Assembly: GCF_000293785.1 (NCBI RefSeq)
Contig: NZ_AKZI01000091.1
Location: 1-64,000, forward strand
From: Rhodovulum sp. PH10
GTDB lineage: Bacteria > Pseudomonadota > Alphaproteobacteria > Rhizobiales > Xanthobacteraceae
Reading direction: 5' to 3'
Length of the DNA: 64,000 nt
The notes under the pieces were generated by a model. It worked only from the letters and a program-made list of their open reading frames with translations, searched no databases and was not told where the DNA came from. The position numbers and the translations under genes were made by a program. Of this stretch, positions 19,379 through 27,142 are shown piece by piece (position 1 is the first letter of the stretch; each line of letters starts with the position of its first letter).

Positions 19379-20254
19379 ATGCAGACGGCGTTGGCACAGT
19401 TCGAAACCCTGCGTTCGCTGGCCCTGAACGTCACCGTGCTCGATCCGGACGGAACGATCGCCGACACCAACTCGACGTGGCGCGATCCCTGTCCGGTCAC
19501 CGGCAAGACGTTGCCGGACGCCGGTCGCGGCCTCAATTATCTCGATCTCTGTCCGCCCGAGCGGGCGCGCCAGCTCGAGCATCTGTTGGCCGGGCGGTGC
19601 GATCTCGTCACCAGCGTCTATCCGTGCGAGGCGCGCGAGCAGCCACGCTGGGTGCTCTTGATCGGCCTGCCGCTCGCCGAGGCGCGGCCGCGCCGGGCGA
19701 TGCTGATGCACATCGACGTGTCGGCGCTGCTGCCGTTCGATCTCGGCCATCGTGAGCTGCGCGCGCTGCACTCCCCCGAAACGATCGGCGCGCCGGCGCT
19801 CGACGCCATCGTGCACACGATCGAGCACACCATCGCCCGCAGCATGGCGGGTGGCCCCGCGGGGGCCGCCGGTCCGCGGCCGGGCGGCGCGAGCAACGGC
19901 CATGTGCTCGGGCTCGCGCTCGGCGCCGCGCTCGGTGGCCAGGCGGGTCCAGGGGGCGTTCTGCCCGGCGGGCTGCGGCGGCCGGATCGCCCGGCGACCG
20001 AGGGCGCGCGCGCCGACGGCCGCGAGCTTCCGCACGCCGAGACGGTGACGGTCGCGACCCAACTGCCCAAGCGTCAGCGCCAGGTCTTTGCGCTGCTCGG
20101 CGACGGCAAGAGCAATTCCGAGATCGCCGCCGCGCTCGGCATCTCGATGAACACCGCAAAGCTGCACGTCGCCGCGGTGCTGCGCCGGCTCGGGCTCGAC
20201 AACCGCATGCAGGCGGTGGCGCTCGCCGCCCGCGTCTCCCGCGACACGGTGTAG
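19379..20254 (+). CDS. PAS domain LuxR-family transcriptional regulator (antenna island, copy 2)
   Basis: A 291-residue paralogue of the protein at 16942. The PAS-like domain (about residues 12-118: LALNVTVLDPDGTIADTNSTW, VYPCEAREQPRW, LMHIDVSALLPF) keeps YPC but has lost the second cysteine. It is joined to the LuxR helix-turn-helix (PKRQRQVFALLGDGKSNSEIAAALGISMNTAKLHVAAVLRRLGLDNRMQAVAL) by a 60-residue Gly/Ala/Pro-rich linker (around residues 158-220) absent from copy 1. The recognition helix region is nearly identical in the two, so they probably bind the same DNA sequence. Its own promoter shares a dyad with pucBA promoter 1. Confidence 0.85.
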   Translation: MQTALAQFETLRSLALNVTVLDPDGTIADTNSTWRDPCPVTGKTLPDAGRGLNYLDLCPPERARQLEHLLAGRCDLVTSVYPCEAREQPRWVLLIGLPLAEARPRRAMLMHIDVSALLPFDLGHRELRALHSPETIGAPALDAIVHTIEHTIARSMAGGPAGAAGPRPGGASNGHVLGLALGAALGGQAGPGGVLPGGLRRPDRPATEGARADGRELPHAETVTVATQLPKRQRQVFALLGDGKSNSEIAAALGISMNTAKLHVAAVLRRLGLDNRMQAVALAARVSRDTV

Positions 20255-20258
20255 CCCT

Positions 20259-20945
20259 TCAGACCACCTCGCCGCGGGCCAACAGCGCCGCCCGGCGGAT
20301 CGCCGCGATGTTCGTCGCGTAAGCCTCCGGTGTGCCGCCCTTGAACACGGCGGAGCCGGCCACCAGCACATTGGCGCCGGCCCGCGCGACCTCGCCGGCA
20401 TTGTCCGGCGTCACCCCGCCGTCCACCTCGATGTCGATCGGCCGGTCGCCGGCCAGCGCCCGCAGGCGGGAAATCTTCTCCAGCGCCGCCGGGATGAATT
20501 TCTGGCCGGCGAAGCCGGGGTTGACCGACATCACCAGGATCAGGTCGACCACGTCGATCAGATGCTCGATCGTGCTCTCCGGCGTGCCGGGATTGAGCGT
20601 GACGCCCGCCTTCTTGCCGAGCCGCCGGATCTCTTGCAGCGAGCGGTGGACGTGCGGGCCCGCCTCGACATGCACGGTGATCATGTCGGCGCCCGCCGCC
20701 GCGAACGCCGCGAGATAGGGGTCGCACGGCGCGATCATCAGATGCACGTCGAACGGTTTTTCGGTGTGCGGCCGCAGCGCCTTCACGATGTCCGGCCCGA
20801 TCGTGATGTTCGGCACGAAATGCCCGTCCATCACGTCGACATGGATCCAGTCGGCGCCGGCGGCGTCGATCGCCCGCACCTCCTCGCCGAGCCTCGCGAA
20901 ATCGGACGACAAAATGGACGGCGAAATTTTCAGAGGCGGGGACAT
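20259..20945 (-). CDS. rpe: Ribulose-phosphate 3-epimerase (housekeeping copy)
   Basis: A 228-residue TIM-barrel epimerase interconverting ribulose-5-phosphate and xylulose-5-phosphate. Motifs: [28 protein letters not shown] (metal-binding His and Asp), [18 protein letters not shown] and [11 protein letters not shown] second, distinct copy is found at the end of the Calvin cycle cluster at 51694; the two are clearly homologous but not recent duplicates ([10 protein letters not shown] against MKPVIAPS starts). It ends five bases from the convergent regulator gene. Confidence 0.95.
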   Translation of the reverse strand: MSPPLKISPSILSSDFARLGEEVRAIDAAGADWIHVDVMDGHFVPNITIGPDIVKALRPHTEKPFDVHLMIAPCDPYLAAFAAAGADMITVHVEAGPHVHRSLQEIRRLGKKAGVTLNPGTPESTIEHLIDVVDLILVMSVNPGFAGQKFIPAALEKISRLRALAGDRPIDIEVDGGVTPDNAGEVARAGANVLVAGSAVFKGGTPEAYATNIAAIRRAALLARGEVV

Positions 20946-21325
20946 CGTGCTGCCGGTGCTTTTCGGGTGATCCAAGGGGCGAGACGCGGTGTGCCGCAGA
21001 TCGCCGGGCCGCTCAAGCGGGGTTTTCGCGCGAGGCTGCCGGTCGGCAGAAAATGCCGCGGCGCGCGGTCGTTCCGGCAGGTCTTGCCGGGTCGGCGGGA
21101 CGGAGGAGGGGCGCTGCGGATCGCCCCGCGAAAACGCCGGTCGTCGGCCCGGCCGCCGGGCCTTTCGTGCAAGATGCCGTGAGCGAACGAGAATTTTCGC
21201 CAGGTTGCACGCTGGCGGGAGCGCGTTTCGCGTTCGGGAGCGCCGCGTCCGCGGAGAGAAGAGGCTGGCACGGCGCTTGCGACCGAAAGCCCGACCGTTA
21301 CGCCGTTCTATGGACGAGCCTCGCC
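20946..21325. other. Intergenic region with a sigma-54 promoter
   Basis: 380 bases between divergent rpe and the EF-hand gene. Apart from the sigma-54 promoter at 21266-21280 nothing else was recognised; no TGT-N10-ACA enhancer is visible, so the activator is unknown. Confidence 0.5.
21266..21280 (+). promoter_or_regulatory. Sigma-54 (RpoN) promoter of the EF-hand protein gene
   Basis: TGGCACG-GCGC-TTGC matches the -24/-12 consensus at every fixed position and lies 60 bases upstream of the chosen ATG. It supports ATG 21326 over the more distal in-frame starts, which would place the promoter inside the gene. Confidence 0.75.
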
Positions 21326-21871
21326 ATGATGTTTCTCGCCGGTTCCGCGCTGACCGCCCTGGGCGCCCTGTCGTCGCTGACGGATCTCGTCTCGTCTGGG
21401 TCGGGCGACAAGAAGTCGGGGGCGGGGACATTCACGCTGGACGATCAGACGACCGCCGGCTCTTCCTCCGCCGTCGGCAAGGGCGGCGCGGTGTCGAGCG
21501 ACACCATGCGGGCGATTCTCGCCATGCAGGGGCAGAACGGGCCGGATGGCATGGCGGCGCGGTTGTTCGCGGCGATCGACGCCGACGGCAACGGCCAGGT
21601 CAGCGAGTCGGAGCTCGCCGATGCGGTGTCGGCGACGGGCAGCAAAACCGCCGACGACGGGTCGTTGTTCAAGATGCTCGACCAGAACCAGGACGGCAGC
21701 GTCGGCCAGGACGAGCTGACCGCCGCGCTGCGCCGCCACGGCGCGCACCGTCAGACCGTCATGCAGCCGAGCGGCACCGCGCTCGATCTGTTTCAGCGGA
21801 TGATCCAGCAGCAGGCCGACATGCTGGCCGCGACCACCGCGGCCGGCGGGACGGTCGCGAAGTCGATCTGA
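21326..21871 (+). CDS. EF-hand domain protein, probably exported or membrane-anchored
   Basis: A 181-residue protein with a hydrophobic N-terminus ([18 protein letters not shown]) and a Ser/Gly-rich spacer, then two canonical EF-hands: [12 protein letters not shown] (loop positions 1,3,5 D-D-N, Glu at 12) and [12 protein letters not shown]. The C-terminus is amphipathic ([23 protein letters not shown]). It should bind calcium. Bacterial two-EF-hand proteins of this layout are usually secreted or periplasmic, but no classical signal-peptide cleavage site is clear. The sigma-54 promoter directly upstream is unusual for the family. The longer open frame to 21053 is discounted because it would cross the promoter. 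Confidence 0.8.
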   Translation: MMFLAGSALTALGALSSLTDLVSSGSGDKKSGAGTFTLDDQTTAGSSSAVGKGGAVSSDTMRAILAMQGQNGPDGMAARLFAAIDADGNGQVSESELADAVSATGSKTADDGSLFKMLDQNQDGSVGQDELTAALRRHGAHRQTVMQPSGTALDLFQRMIQQQADMLAATTAAGGTVAKSI

Positions 21872-22030
21872 GCAAGAAAAGAACGTCGCCCTCTCGCGTG
21901 GGAGTGGGTCGGGAGAGCCGGACGTCGGCCATGGTCGACGTCCGGCTCGTGCCGTTTCTTGTCGTTCGAGCGCAGCCGGCGCGGCGTCCGAGCGAGGCCG
22001 AGCTTTTCCCCGCCGACCCGAGCACGAGGG

Positions 22031-22068
22031 GCAAAAAAAAGCGCCCCGAGAAATCCCCGGGGCGCTTT
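22031..22068 (-). terminator. Rho-independent terminator of the polysaccharide deacetylase gene
   Basis: Eight-base GC arms (GCGCCCCG at 22041-22048 and CGGGGCGC at 22058-22065) next to a run of eight A at 22033-22040, which is the U-run on the minus strand. It lies about 50 bases after the deacetylase stop. Confidence 0.75.
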
Positions 22069-22118
22069 CGGCTTCTGTCGATGCCCGAAGGCGGCGGTCA
22101 CTGCCCGAAGGCCCGCGG

Positions 22119-23360
22119 TCACTGCCCGATGGTGCGAAACACCTTCGAGTCGGGCCGGCCGGCACTGGCGGCGGCGGTCGGCAGCTTCTCGTCCTTGGCG
22201 ATCATCTGGTCGTAGGCGGGCAGCGAGTCGAGCGGCTCCTTGCCGACCACGTGGACGATCTTGAAGCCGTTCGCCTTCAGCTCGGCGAGCAGGTGCGGCA
22301 CCGCCTTGGCGGTCCAGTGCCGCTGGTCGTGCAGCAGCAGGATGCCCTTGCCGCGCGCCTTCAGCCGCGGCATCAGCTTGGCGACCAGCTGCTCGGGATT
22401 CTTGACCTTGTAGTCGAGCGAATCGAGGTCGGTGGAGAAGATGCCGACATTGCGCTCGCCGAGATAGGCGACCACCTCCGGCGGATGCCTCAGCTCGGGG
22501 AAGCGGAAGAACGGCGCCATCGGCCCGCCGAGCGCCTGCTTCACCGCGGCGACGCCCTTCTCGATCTCGTCCTTGGCCTCGTCGAGCGAGAGCTTCGCCA
22601 GGTTCTTGTGCGACCAGGTATGCGAGCCGACGGTGTGCCCGGCCTCGTGCACCTGCCGCAGAATCTCCGGATAATAGGTCGCGTGCTTGCCGATCGCGAA
22701 GAAGGTCGCGCGCACGCACTCCTTGGCGAGGGCGTCGAGCACCATCGGCGTGGTGCCGATCCACGGGCCGTCGTCGAAGGTCAGCACCACCTCGCCGGGC
22801 CGCAGGAAGTCGTACTGCTTGAAGTGCTGCGAGCCGAAGCCGGGCGCGCCGGTGGTGTCGATCTCGACCACGCGGGAGACGCCGAGCGCGGCGGGATTGG
22901 TGCAGGGCGGCCCTTCCAGCACCGAGGCGGCGGACGGCGCCGGGGCGGGCGCAAGGGCGCTCGGCGGCGCTGCGGCCGGCACGTCGCCCGGCGTGGCTGC
23001 GGCCCTGGTCGGCGCCGCCGTGCCGGTCGGCGCGACGGTGGGCGTCGCACCGGGGGCTGCGATCTGGGCGAGCTGGGTGCCGGCACGCGGCCCAGTGAGA
23101 TCGCTCACCGGATTGGCCGGCGGGGTCTTCTTCACCGGCGCGGGCGGAGGGGCGACGGCGGCGGCCGACGCCACCTGCACCGGCTCGGTCGCGGTGGCCG
23201 AGTGGGTCGAGCCGGTCGCGAGCTCCGAGGCGGCGGCAAAAACCTCGCCCGGCCAAGACATGCTCTTTTCCATGCCCTTTTGGGCGAAGACGATCCCGAT
23301 CGAGCCGGCGATCGACAAGCCGACGACCGCACCGGCAACAGCACGTGCGCGCATTGCCAT
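22119..23360 (-). CDS. Polysaccharide deacetylase family protein, membrane-anchored
   Basis: A 413-residue protein with an N-terminal membrane helix (AVAGAVVGLSIAGSIGIVF), a 110-residue Pro/Ala/Thr-rich linker, and a C-terminal NodB-type carbohydrate esterase 4 domain. Motif 1 TFDDGP (metal-binding Asp) and motif 2 HTWSHKNL (SHTWSH) are intact, with FFRFPELRHPPE as motif 3 and LLLHDQRHW near the end. The late histidine motif LLHD is conserved, so catalysis is likely. Substrates of related proteins are peptidoglycan or exopolysaccharide N-acetyl groups; location is the periplasm. The ATG at 23360 has GGGGGA directly upstream. Confidence 0.88.
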   Translation of the reverse strand: MAMRARAVAGAVVGLSIAGSIGIVFAQKGMEKSMSWPGEVFAAASELATGSTHSATATEPVQVASAAAVAPPPAPVKKTPPANPVSDLTGPRAGTQLAQIAAPGATPTVAPTGTAAPTRAAATPGDVPAAAPPSALAPAPAPSAASVLEGPPCTNPAALGVSRVVEIDTTGAPGFGSQHFKQYDFLRPGEVVLTFDDGPWIGTTPMVLDALAKECVRATFFAIGKHATYYPEILRQVHEAGHTVGSHTWSHKNLAKLSLDEAKDEIEKGVAAVKQALGGPMAPFFRFPELRHPPEVVAYLGERNVGIFSTDLDSLDYKVKNPEQLVAKLMPRLKARGKGILLLHDQRHWTAKAVPHLLAELKANGFKIVHVVGKEPLDSLPAYDQMIAKDEKLPTAAASAGRPDSKVFRTIGQ

Positions 23361-23594
23361 TCCCCCATGATCGACCGGTCGGCGCGATGGGCGGCCTCGG
23401 CCCGATGCGGCCGGCAGAGTCGTATTCCCCACGTTATGTTACGGAGATTCGCGCGGCGGTTCGTGAAAATCGGCCGAAAACGCCGGTCGGACAGGCGGAA
23501 TTCGTTCGTTGCGCGCGAAAATTGCAACACTTTCGAGGTGTCGGCAGCATCGGGTTACTGGGAAAGACTTCCGGCACCGGCGCGCAGAGCTCGC

Positions 23595-24605
23595 TCACCC
23601 GCCGAAGCGGTCGGTCCAGGCCGGCAGCGCGCCGGGGAAGGGCAGCGCCGTCGCCTCGTGAACGCCGCGGGCGATCGCCCGTGCGACCACCTGTGCGGCC
23701 GCGGTGCCGAGCCGCATCAGCGCGAACACCGGGTCGGGCAGGGGCTTTTTGCCGGTCGCGGCGGCGAAGGCGATGTCGCCGTCGAGCGGCGTGTGAACGG
23801 GATGCAGGGCGCGCGCAAAACCGTCTTGCGCCATCACCGCGAGACGCTGCACCTCGTTGCGGGTGAGCACCGCGTCGGTGGCGACGATCACCAGCGTCGT
23901 GCTCGCCTGCAGCACGCCCTTGGAGCGCGGGGCGCGTGCCGACGGCGGCACCTGCGCCGGCAGGCCGTGTCCGCCGAGCTCGCCGTCCTCCTCGAAGGCG
24001 GCGGCCCAGAACCACGGCCCGTCGCCGATCACCGCGCTGCCGCAGGCATTGGTGGCGGCGAGCGCCGCGACCGTCAGCCCGTCCTCGGTGACCGCCGAGG
24101 CCGAGCCGAGCCCGCCTTTGTAGTTCACCGTGGTCGCGCCGAAACCCGCTCCGACGGTGCCGAGCGCGAACGCGCCGTCCTCGGCCTCCGCCGCCGCCTC
24201 GGCCGCGGCAAATCCGAGCTCGCGATAGACCGGATAGCGGCCCCACGCCTTGTCGCCGCCGTTCAGGAGATCGAACAAAATCGCCCCCGGCACGATCGGC
24301 ACCCGCATGCCGCCGACGTCGAAGCCGCGCCCGCGGCCGCGCAGCGAAGCCTGGACGCCGCTGCCGGCGTCGAGCCCGAACGCCGAGCCGCCGGAGAGAA
24401 ACAGCGCGTCGATCCGCTCCACCGTGCGGCCGGCGTCCAAAAGGTCGGTCTCGCGGGTGCCCGGCCCGCCGCCGCGCGCATCGACCGCCGCCACCGCCGC
24501 TTCGTCGAACAGCACGCAGGTGACGCCGGAGGCGAGCGCCGGATCGTGCGCGTGGCCGACCCGGAGGCCCGCCACGTCGGTGATCAGGTTTTTTCGCCTC
24601 GTCAT
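23595..24605 (-). CDS. P1 family (DmpA-like) aminopeptidase
   Basis: A 336-residue Ntn-hydrolase of MEROPS family P1 (L-aminopeptidase D-Ala-esterase/amidase type). The family self-cleaves before a serine; the expected site is visible in AATNACGSAVIGDG, with the preceding asparagine also conserved. The N-terminal NLITDVAGLRVGHAHDP and LSGGSAFGLDAGSGV segments are family hallmarks, and NYKGGLGSAS follows. ATG 24605 has GGAGAG upstream. These enzymes cleave N-terminal residues from short or D-amino-acid peptides; the natural substrate is unknown. It is divergent from ccdA. Confidence 0.9.
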   Translation of the reverse strand: MTRRKNLITDVAGLRVGHAHDPALASGVTCVLFDEAAVAAVDARGGGPGTRETDLLDAGRTVERIDALFLSGGSAFGLDAGSGVQASLRGRGRGFDVGGMRVPIVPGAILFDLLNGGDKAWGRYPVYRELGFAAAEAAAEAEDGAFALGTVGAGFGATTVNYKGGLGSASAVTEDGLTVAALAATNACGSAVIGDGPWFWAAAFEEDGELGGHGLPAQVPPSARAPRSKGVLQASTTLVIVATDAVLTRNEVQRLAVMAQDGFARALHPVHTPLDGDIAFAAATGKKPLPDPVFALMRLGTAAAQVVARAIARGVHEATALPFPGALPAWTDRFGG

Positions 24606-24761
24606 GATCTCTCTCCGGGAGGGGGCGGTTGCGCCCGGCATGGTGGGGGAGCGCCGGATCGGGCCACCGATCGGACGACCGATTCGGTGCGACCGTCAAC
24701 CGCGTCGCTCGCGCCGCCGCGGCGCTTGCCTCGGCCGGTCCGCCGGAGGCATGGTGCCGAC

Positions 24762-25499
24762 ATGGCCGATGTCTCGTTCTTCTGGGCGCTGATCGCCGGG
24801 GTGGTCAGCTTCCTCTCGCCGTGCGTGCTCCCGCTGGTGCCGCCTTATCTCGTCTATCTCGCCGGCGCCTCGCTGGAGCACCGGGTGGCGACCGCGGGCG
24901 GTCCGGCGCCGGGCGCCCGGCGCGCCACGGTGCTGGCGGCGGCGCTGTTCGTCGCCGGCTTCTCCACCGTGTTCGTCGCGCTGGGGGCGAGCGCGACCGC
25001 GATCGGCGCGCTCCTGCGGGCCTATTCGGGTGTTCTCTCGACCGTCGCCGGCGTCGTCATCATCCTGATGGGCCTGCATTTCCTCGGCCTCACCCGGCTC
25101 GCGCTGCTGATGCGGGAGAAGCGCGCGCCGATGCCGCGCCCGGTCGGCGCCTGGGGCGCCTATGTGATGGGGCTCGCCTTCGCCTTCGGCTGGACGCCGT
25201 GCATCGGCCCGATCCTCGCCGCCATCCTGGCGGTCGCCGCCTCCAAGGAGACGGTCGCGACCGGTGCCGGCCTTTTGGCCGTCTACTCGCTCGGCCTCGG
25301 CCTGCCGTTCCTCGCCGCCGCCTTCGCGGTGGAGCCGTTCTCCGCCTTCCTCGCCCGCTTCAAGCGGCATCTCGGCGTGGTCGAGAAGGTGATGGGGGCG
25401 CTTTTGGTGCTCACCGGCATCGCCTTTCTCACCGGCCTGATCGGCGACATGAGCTTCCTGCTGCTCGAATGGTTCCCGGTGCTCGGCACCATCGGCTGA
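24762..25499 (+). CDS. ccdA: Cytochrome c biogenesis protein CcdA
   Basis: A 245-residue six-helix inner-membrane thiol-disulphide transporter that carries reducing equivalents from cytoplasmic thioredoxin to the periplasm, for haem ligation to apocytochrome c. The two redox cysteines are in helix 1 (FLSPCVLPLVPPYL) and helix 4 (GWTPCIGPILAAIL), with the expected proline neighbours. GGAGG lies 12 bases before ATG 24762. It stands alone; no thioredoxin-like partner is adjacent. In a phototroph it would support cytochrome c synthesis for the photosynthetic electron chain. Confidence 0.94.
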   Translation: MADVSFFWALIAGVVSFLSPCVLPLVPPYLVYLAGASLEHRVATAGGPAPGARRATVLAAALFVAGFSTVFVALGASATAIGALLRAYSGVLSTVAGVVIILMGLHFLGLTRLALLMREKRAPMPRPVGAWGAYVMGLAFAFGWTPCIGPILAAILAVAASKETVATGAGLLAVYSLGLGLPFLAAAFAVEPFSAFLARFKRHLGVVEKVMGALLVLTGIAFLTGLIGDMSFLLLEWFPVLGTIG

Positions 25500-25781
25500 G
25501 AGCCGCGCCGGCGTCCTTTGCCATCCCGTGAAATCGCCCGGTTGCGAGAGTCGTGCGCGGCCCGCGTGCCGCGCATTGTCGGATTCCGAAACCCGGCTTT
25601 TGTGACATCCGCGGCGTCACTCATCCGTGTGGATTAATGCCGCGGCAGGGGCCGAGGCCTCGGTGCTTCCGCCCGGAACCGTCAAGTGACTGATACGTCT
25701 CGCAATTGCACAATGTCCGGCCGACCTGACGCCGATACCGGAAACTAGTGCGGGCGGATGGTCCGAATAGTCTCGGGAATT

Positions 25782-25829
25782 TACGTATTGCTCCTCGTTG
25801 ACACCCTCGGATGTAAAGATAGCATGACA
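25782..25829 (+). promoter_or_regulatory. Promoter and PpsR-type operator of pucBA copy 3
   Basis: TACGTATTG (25782-25790), seven bases, TTGACA (25798-25803), 16 bases, TAGCAT (25820-25825). TGT-N12-ACA (25812-25829) overlaps the -10. Spacing is identical to promoters 1 and 2. Confidence 0.76.
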
Positions 25830-26287
25830 CTCGATCGACGGCGATGACCGCACCGCGCGGGACCGAGCCGGATCGATCGGCGTCCGGAGGAGCACGGCAC
25901 GGGCAGCGACACGGAACCACCGGCGGTCGTCGAACCGTCTCGGTGTCTCGCTGCTTCGATGTCGATGTCGGGACCGTCGGACGAAGCGTATCCGTCGTGG
26001 TGGCGGTGTGCCAGCCGCAGGCGGAGATGACGGGTTTGCGCGATGCGCAGGTCCGGTGCGGTCGAGGCGCCACCGCGCGCCGCGGTCGATGTCGAGACCC
26101 GGATGCGGGCCGGTGATGCCGGGCCGTGTTCCGAGAGTGCCGGGCTGGGTCGGGCTCTCGCGAGGCGAGGGCAGGGCGACGGGTTCGGAATTCGGTGCGC
26201 GCGAGCGCGGGACTTTGGCAAAGGTTGCGCGCGGCGCAGCGAAGCTTGGGGCCGGCCGGGGAGACCGGTGGCCGGTAGCGGGGTTCG

Positions 26288-26512
26288 ATGAAGGACTTCA
26301 AGTTCAACGAGGACGTGGTCGGTTGGGCGAAGCCGGTGTCGCAGTGGCTCAACGAGGTCGACTGGGACGCCACGTGGCGCACGTTCTCGATTCAGTATTC
26401 CCCCGATTCCATCGGGCGGAATGGTGGTCGTGGCGATTTCCGTCACGACAAAACCCGCCGTGCGGGACGTTTGCAGCAACTTCCCGCGGCATCCTCAATG
26501 GAGGGTATACAG
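26288..26512 (+). other. Possible small ORF or remnant in frame with pucB copy 3
   Basis: From ATG 26288 the frame is open straight into pucB copy 3. The first ~37 codons (MKDFKFNEDVVGWAKPVSQW...) show strong G/C third-position bias and a protein-like composition rich in Trp and Asp, then quality decays through the RNA-structured leader. It resembles no family I know. It may be a leader peptide, a degraded gene fragment, or chance. pucB itself surely starts at 26513. Confidence 0.3.
26425..26504 (+). promoter_or_regulatory. Structured leader of pucB copy 3, with hairpin over the ribosome-binding site
   Basis: Homologous to the leader at 18008-18086: a GTCGTGGCG/CGTCACGAC stem (one wobble against copy 2), CCCGC/GCGGG, and CCTC-AATG-GAGG at 26493-26504 covering the Shine-Dalgarno. 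Loop bases differ while arms are kept. Confidence 0.5.
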
Positions 26513-26659
26513 ATGGCTGAGCCGACCCGGAGCCTCTCCGGCCTGACCGAAGAGGAAGCCCTCGAGTTCCACGCCCAGTTCAAGACCACGTTCACCGCCT
26601 TCATGGTGATCTGCGTCCTCGCCCACGTTCTCGTGTGGGCCTGGCGGCCCTGGTACTGA
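26513..26659 (+). CDS. pucB: Light-harvesting LH2 beta subunit, copy 3
   Basis: A 48-residue beta chain ([48 protein letters not shown]). The N-terminal half resembles copy 1 and the membrane helix and RPWY end resemble copy 2, giving a mosaic look. Both histidines are conserved. The ribosome-binding site GGAGGG ends eight bases upstream. pucA begins 24 bases after the stop, with a duplicated GAGCACTGAGC in the gap that makes this spacer seven bases longer than in the other pairs. Confidence 0.93.
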   Translation: MAEPTRSLSGLTEEEALEFHAQFKTTFTAFMVICVLAHVLVWAWRPWY

Positions 26660-26683
26660 GCACTGAGCGAGGAGGAATTCGTC

Positions 26684-26863
26684 ATGGCTAACCCGCAAGA
26701 CGACTACAAGATCTGGCTGGTTCTCAATCCGTCGACCTGGCTGCCCGTGATCTGGATCGCGGCCCTCGTCGTCGCCATCCTGATCCATGCTCTGGTTCTG
26801 ACGCACCCGCGTTACAACCACATGTCGATCGCCCAGCAGGCGTACAGCCAGCCGGCGAAGTAA
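26684..26863 (+). CDS. pucA: Light-harvesting LH2 alpha subunit, copy 3
   Basis: A 59-residue alpha chain nearly identical to copy 2: [20 protein letters not shown], helix with His34 ([11 protein letters not shown]), Tyr43-Asn44-His45, and a C-terminus differing at a few residues ([10 protein letters not shown] against [10 protein letters not shown]). GAGGAGG precedes ATG 26684. A hairpin with a following T-rich stretch ends the unit. The copy 2/3 similarity covers both genes and the leader. Confidence 0.92.
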   Translation: MANPQDDYKIWLVLNPSTWLPVIWIAALVVAILIHALVLTHPRYNHMSIAQQAYSQPAK

Positions 26864-26865
26864 TT

Positions 26866-26904
26866 CGCCGAGTGACTGTCGGCGCTTCTCCTCTTTTCGA
26901 GGAG
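26866..26904 (+). terminator. Terminator of pucBA copy 3
   Basis: A CGCCGA/TCGGCG stem (26866-26871, 26879-26884) is followed by a pyrimidine-rich stretch containing TTTT, then a second CTCCTC/GAGGAG stem with a TTTTC loop. It starts three bases after the pucA stop. Confidence 0.6.
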
Positions 26905-27142
26905 CGTGTGCAGGCGGGTGGAGGCTTTCGGACGAAAGTCTCGCTCGAGTCGCCGTGAGGGCTTTTCGTCGTCTCGGCGAGATGGCGCGTACCGCCGTCG
27001 TGTGGACGCGCCGTCCCTGCGCCGCCGGACCGGTGTGAGCCGGCCCGGAAGACGCGGCGATTGTTTGAGACGCGTGTCGCTCCATGCACGTGTCGTCTCG
27101 ATCGCGGACGTCGGAAGCAATTCCGGCGTCCGCTTTTCGTTT

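Larger units (their letters stand above)
25500..26512. other. Long region before pucBA copy 3
   Basis: About 1 kb with the copy-3 puc promoter (25782-25829), a short stretch with coding-like codon use (26288-26400, listed separately) and the structured leader (26425-26504). Elsewhere only shadow ORFs are present. The distance from promoter to pucB is about 690 bases, more than twice that of the other two copies, so some 350-400 bases appear to have been inserted. Confidence 0.55.

Noticed and set aside
22251-25499. A 1082-codon plus-strand ORF over the deacetylase and P1 peptidase genes
   Set aside because: It is a high-GC shadow frame; only the C-terminal part from 24762 (CcdA) is genuine.
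26191-26210. A third sigma-54 promoter (TTGGCAAAGGTTGCG)
   Set aside because: The GG-GC spacing is two bases too short for RpoN.
16182-26863. The antenna genes as LH1 (pufBA)
   Set aside because: The beta chains do resemble LH1, but the alpha chains ([15 protein letters not shown], His34) are of the molischianum LH2 type, there are three copies, and no pufLM is nearby.
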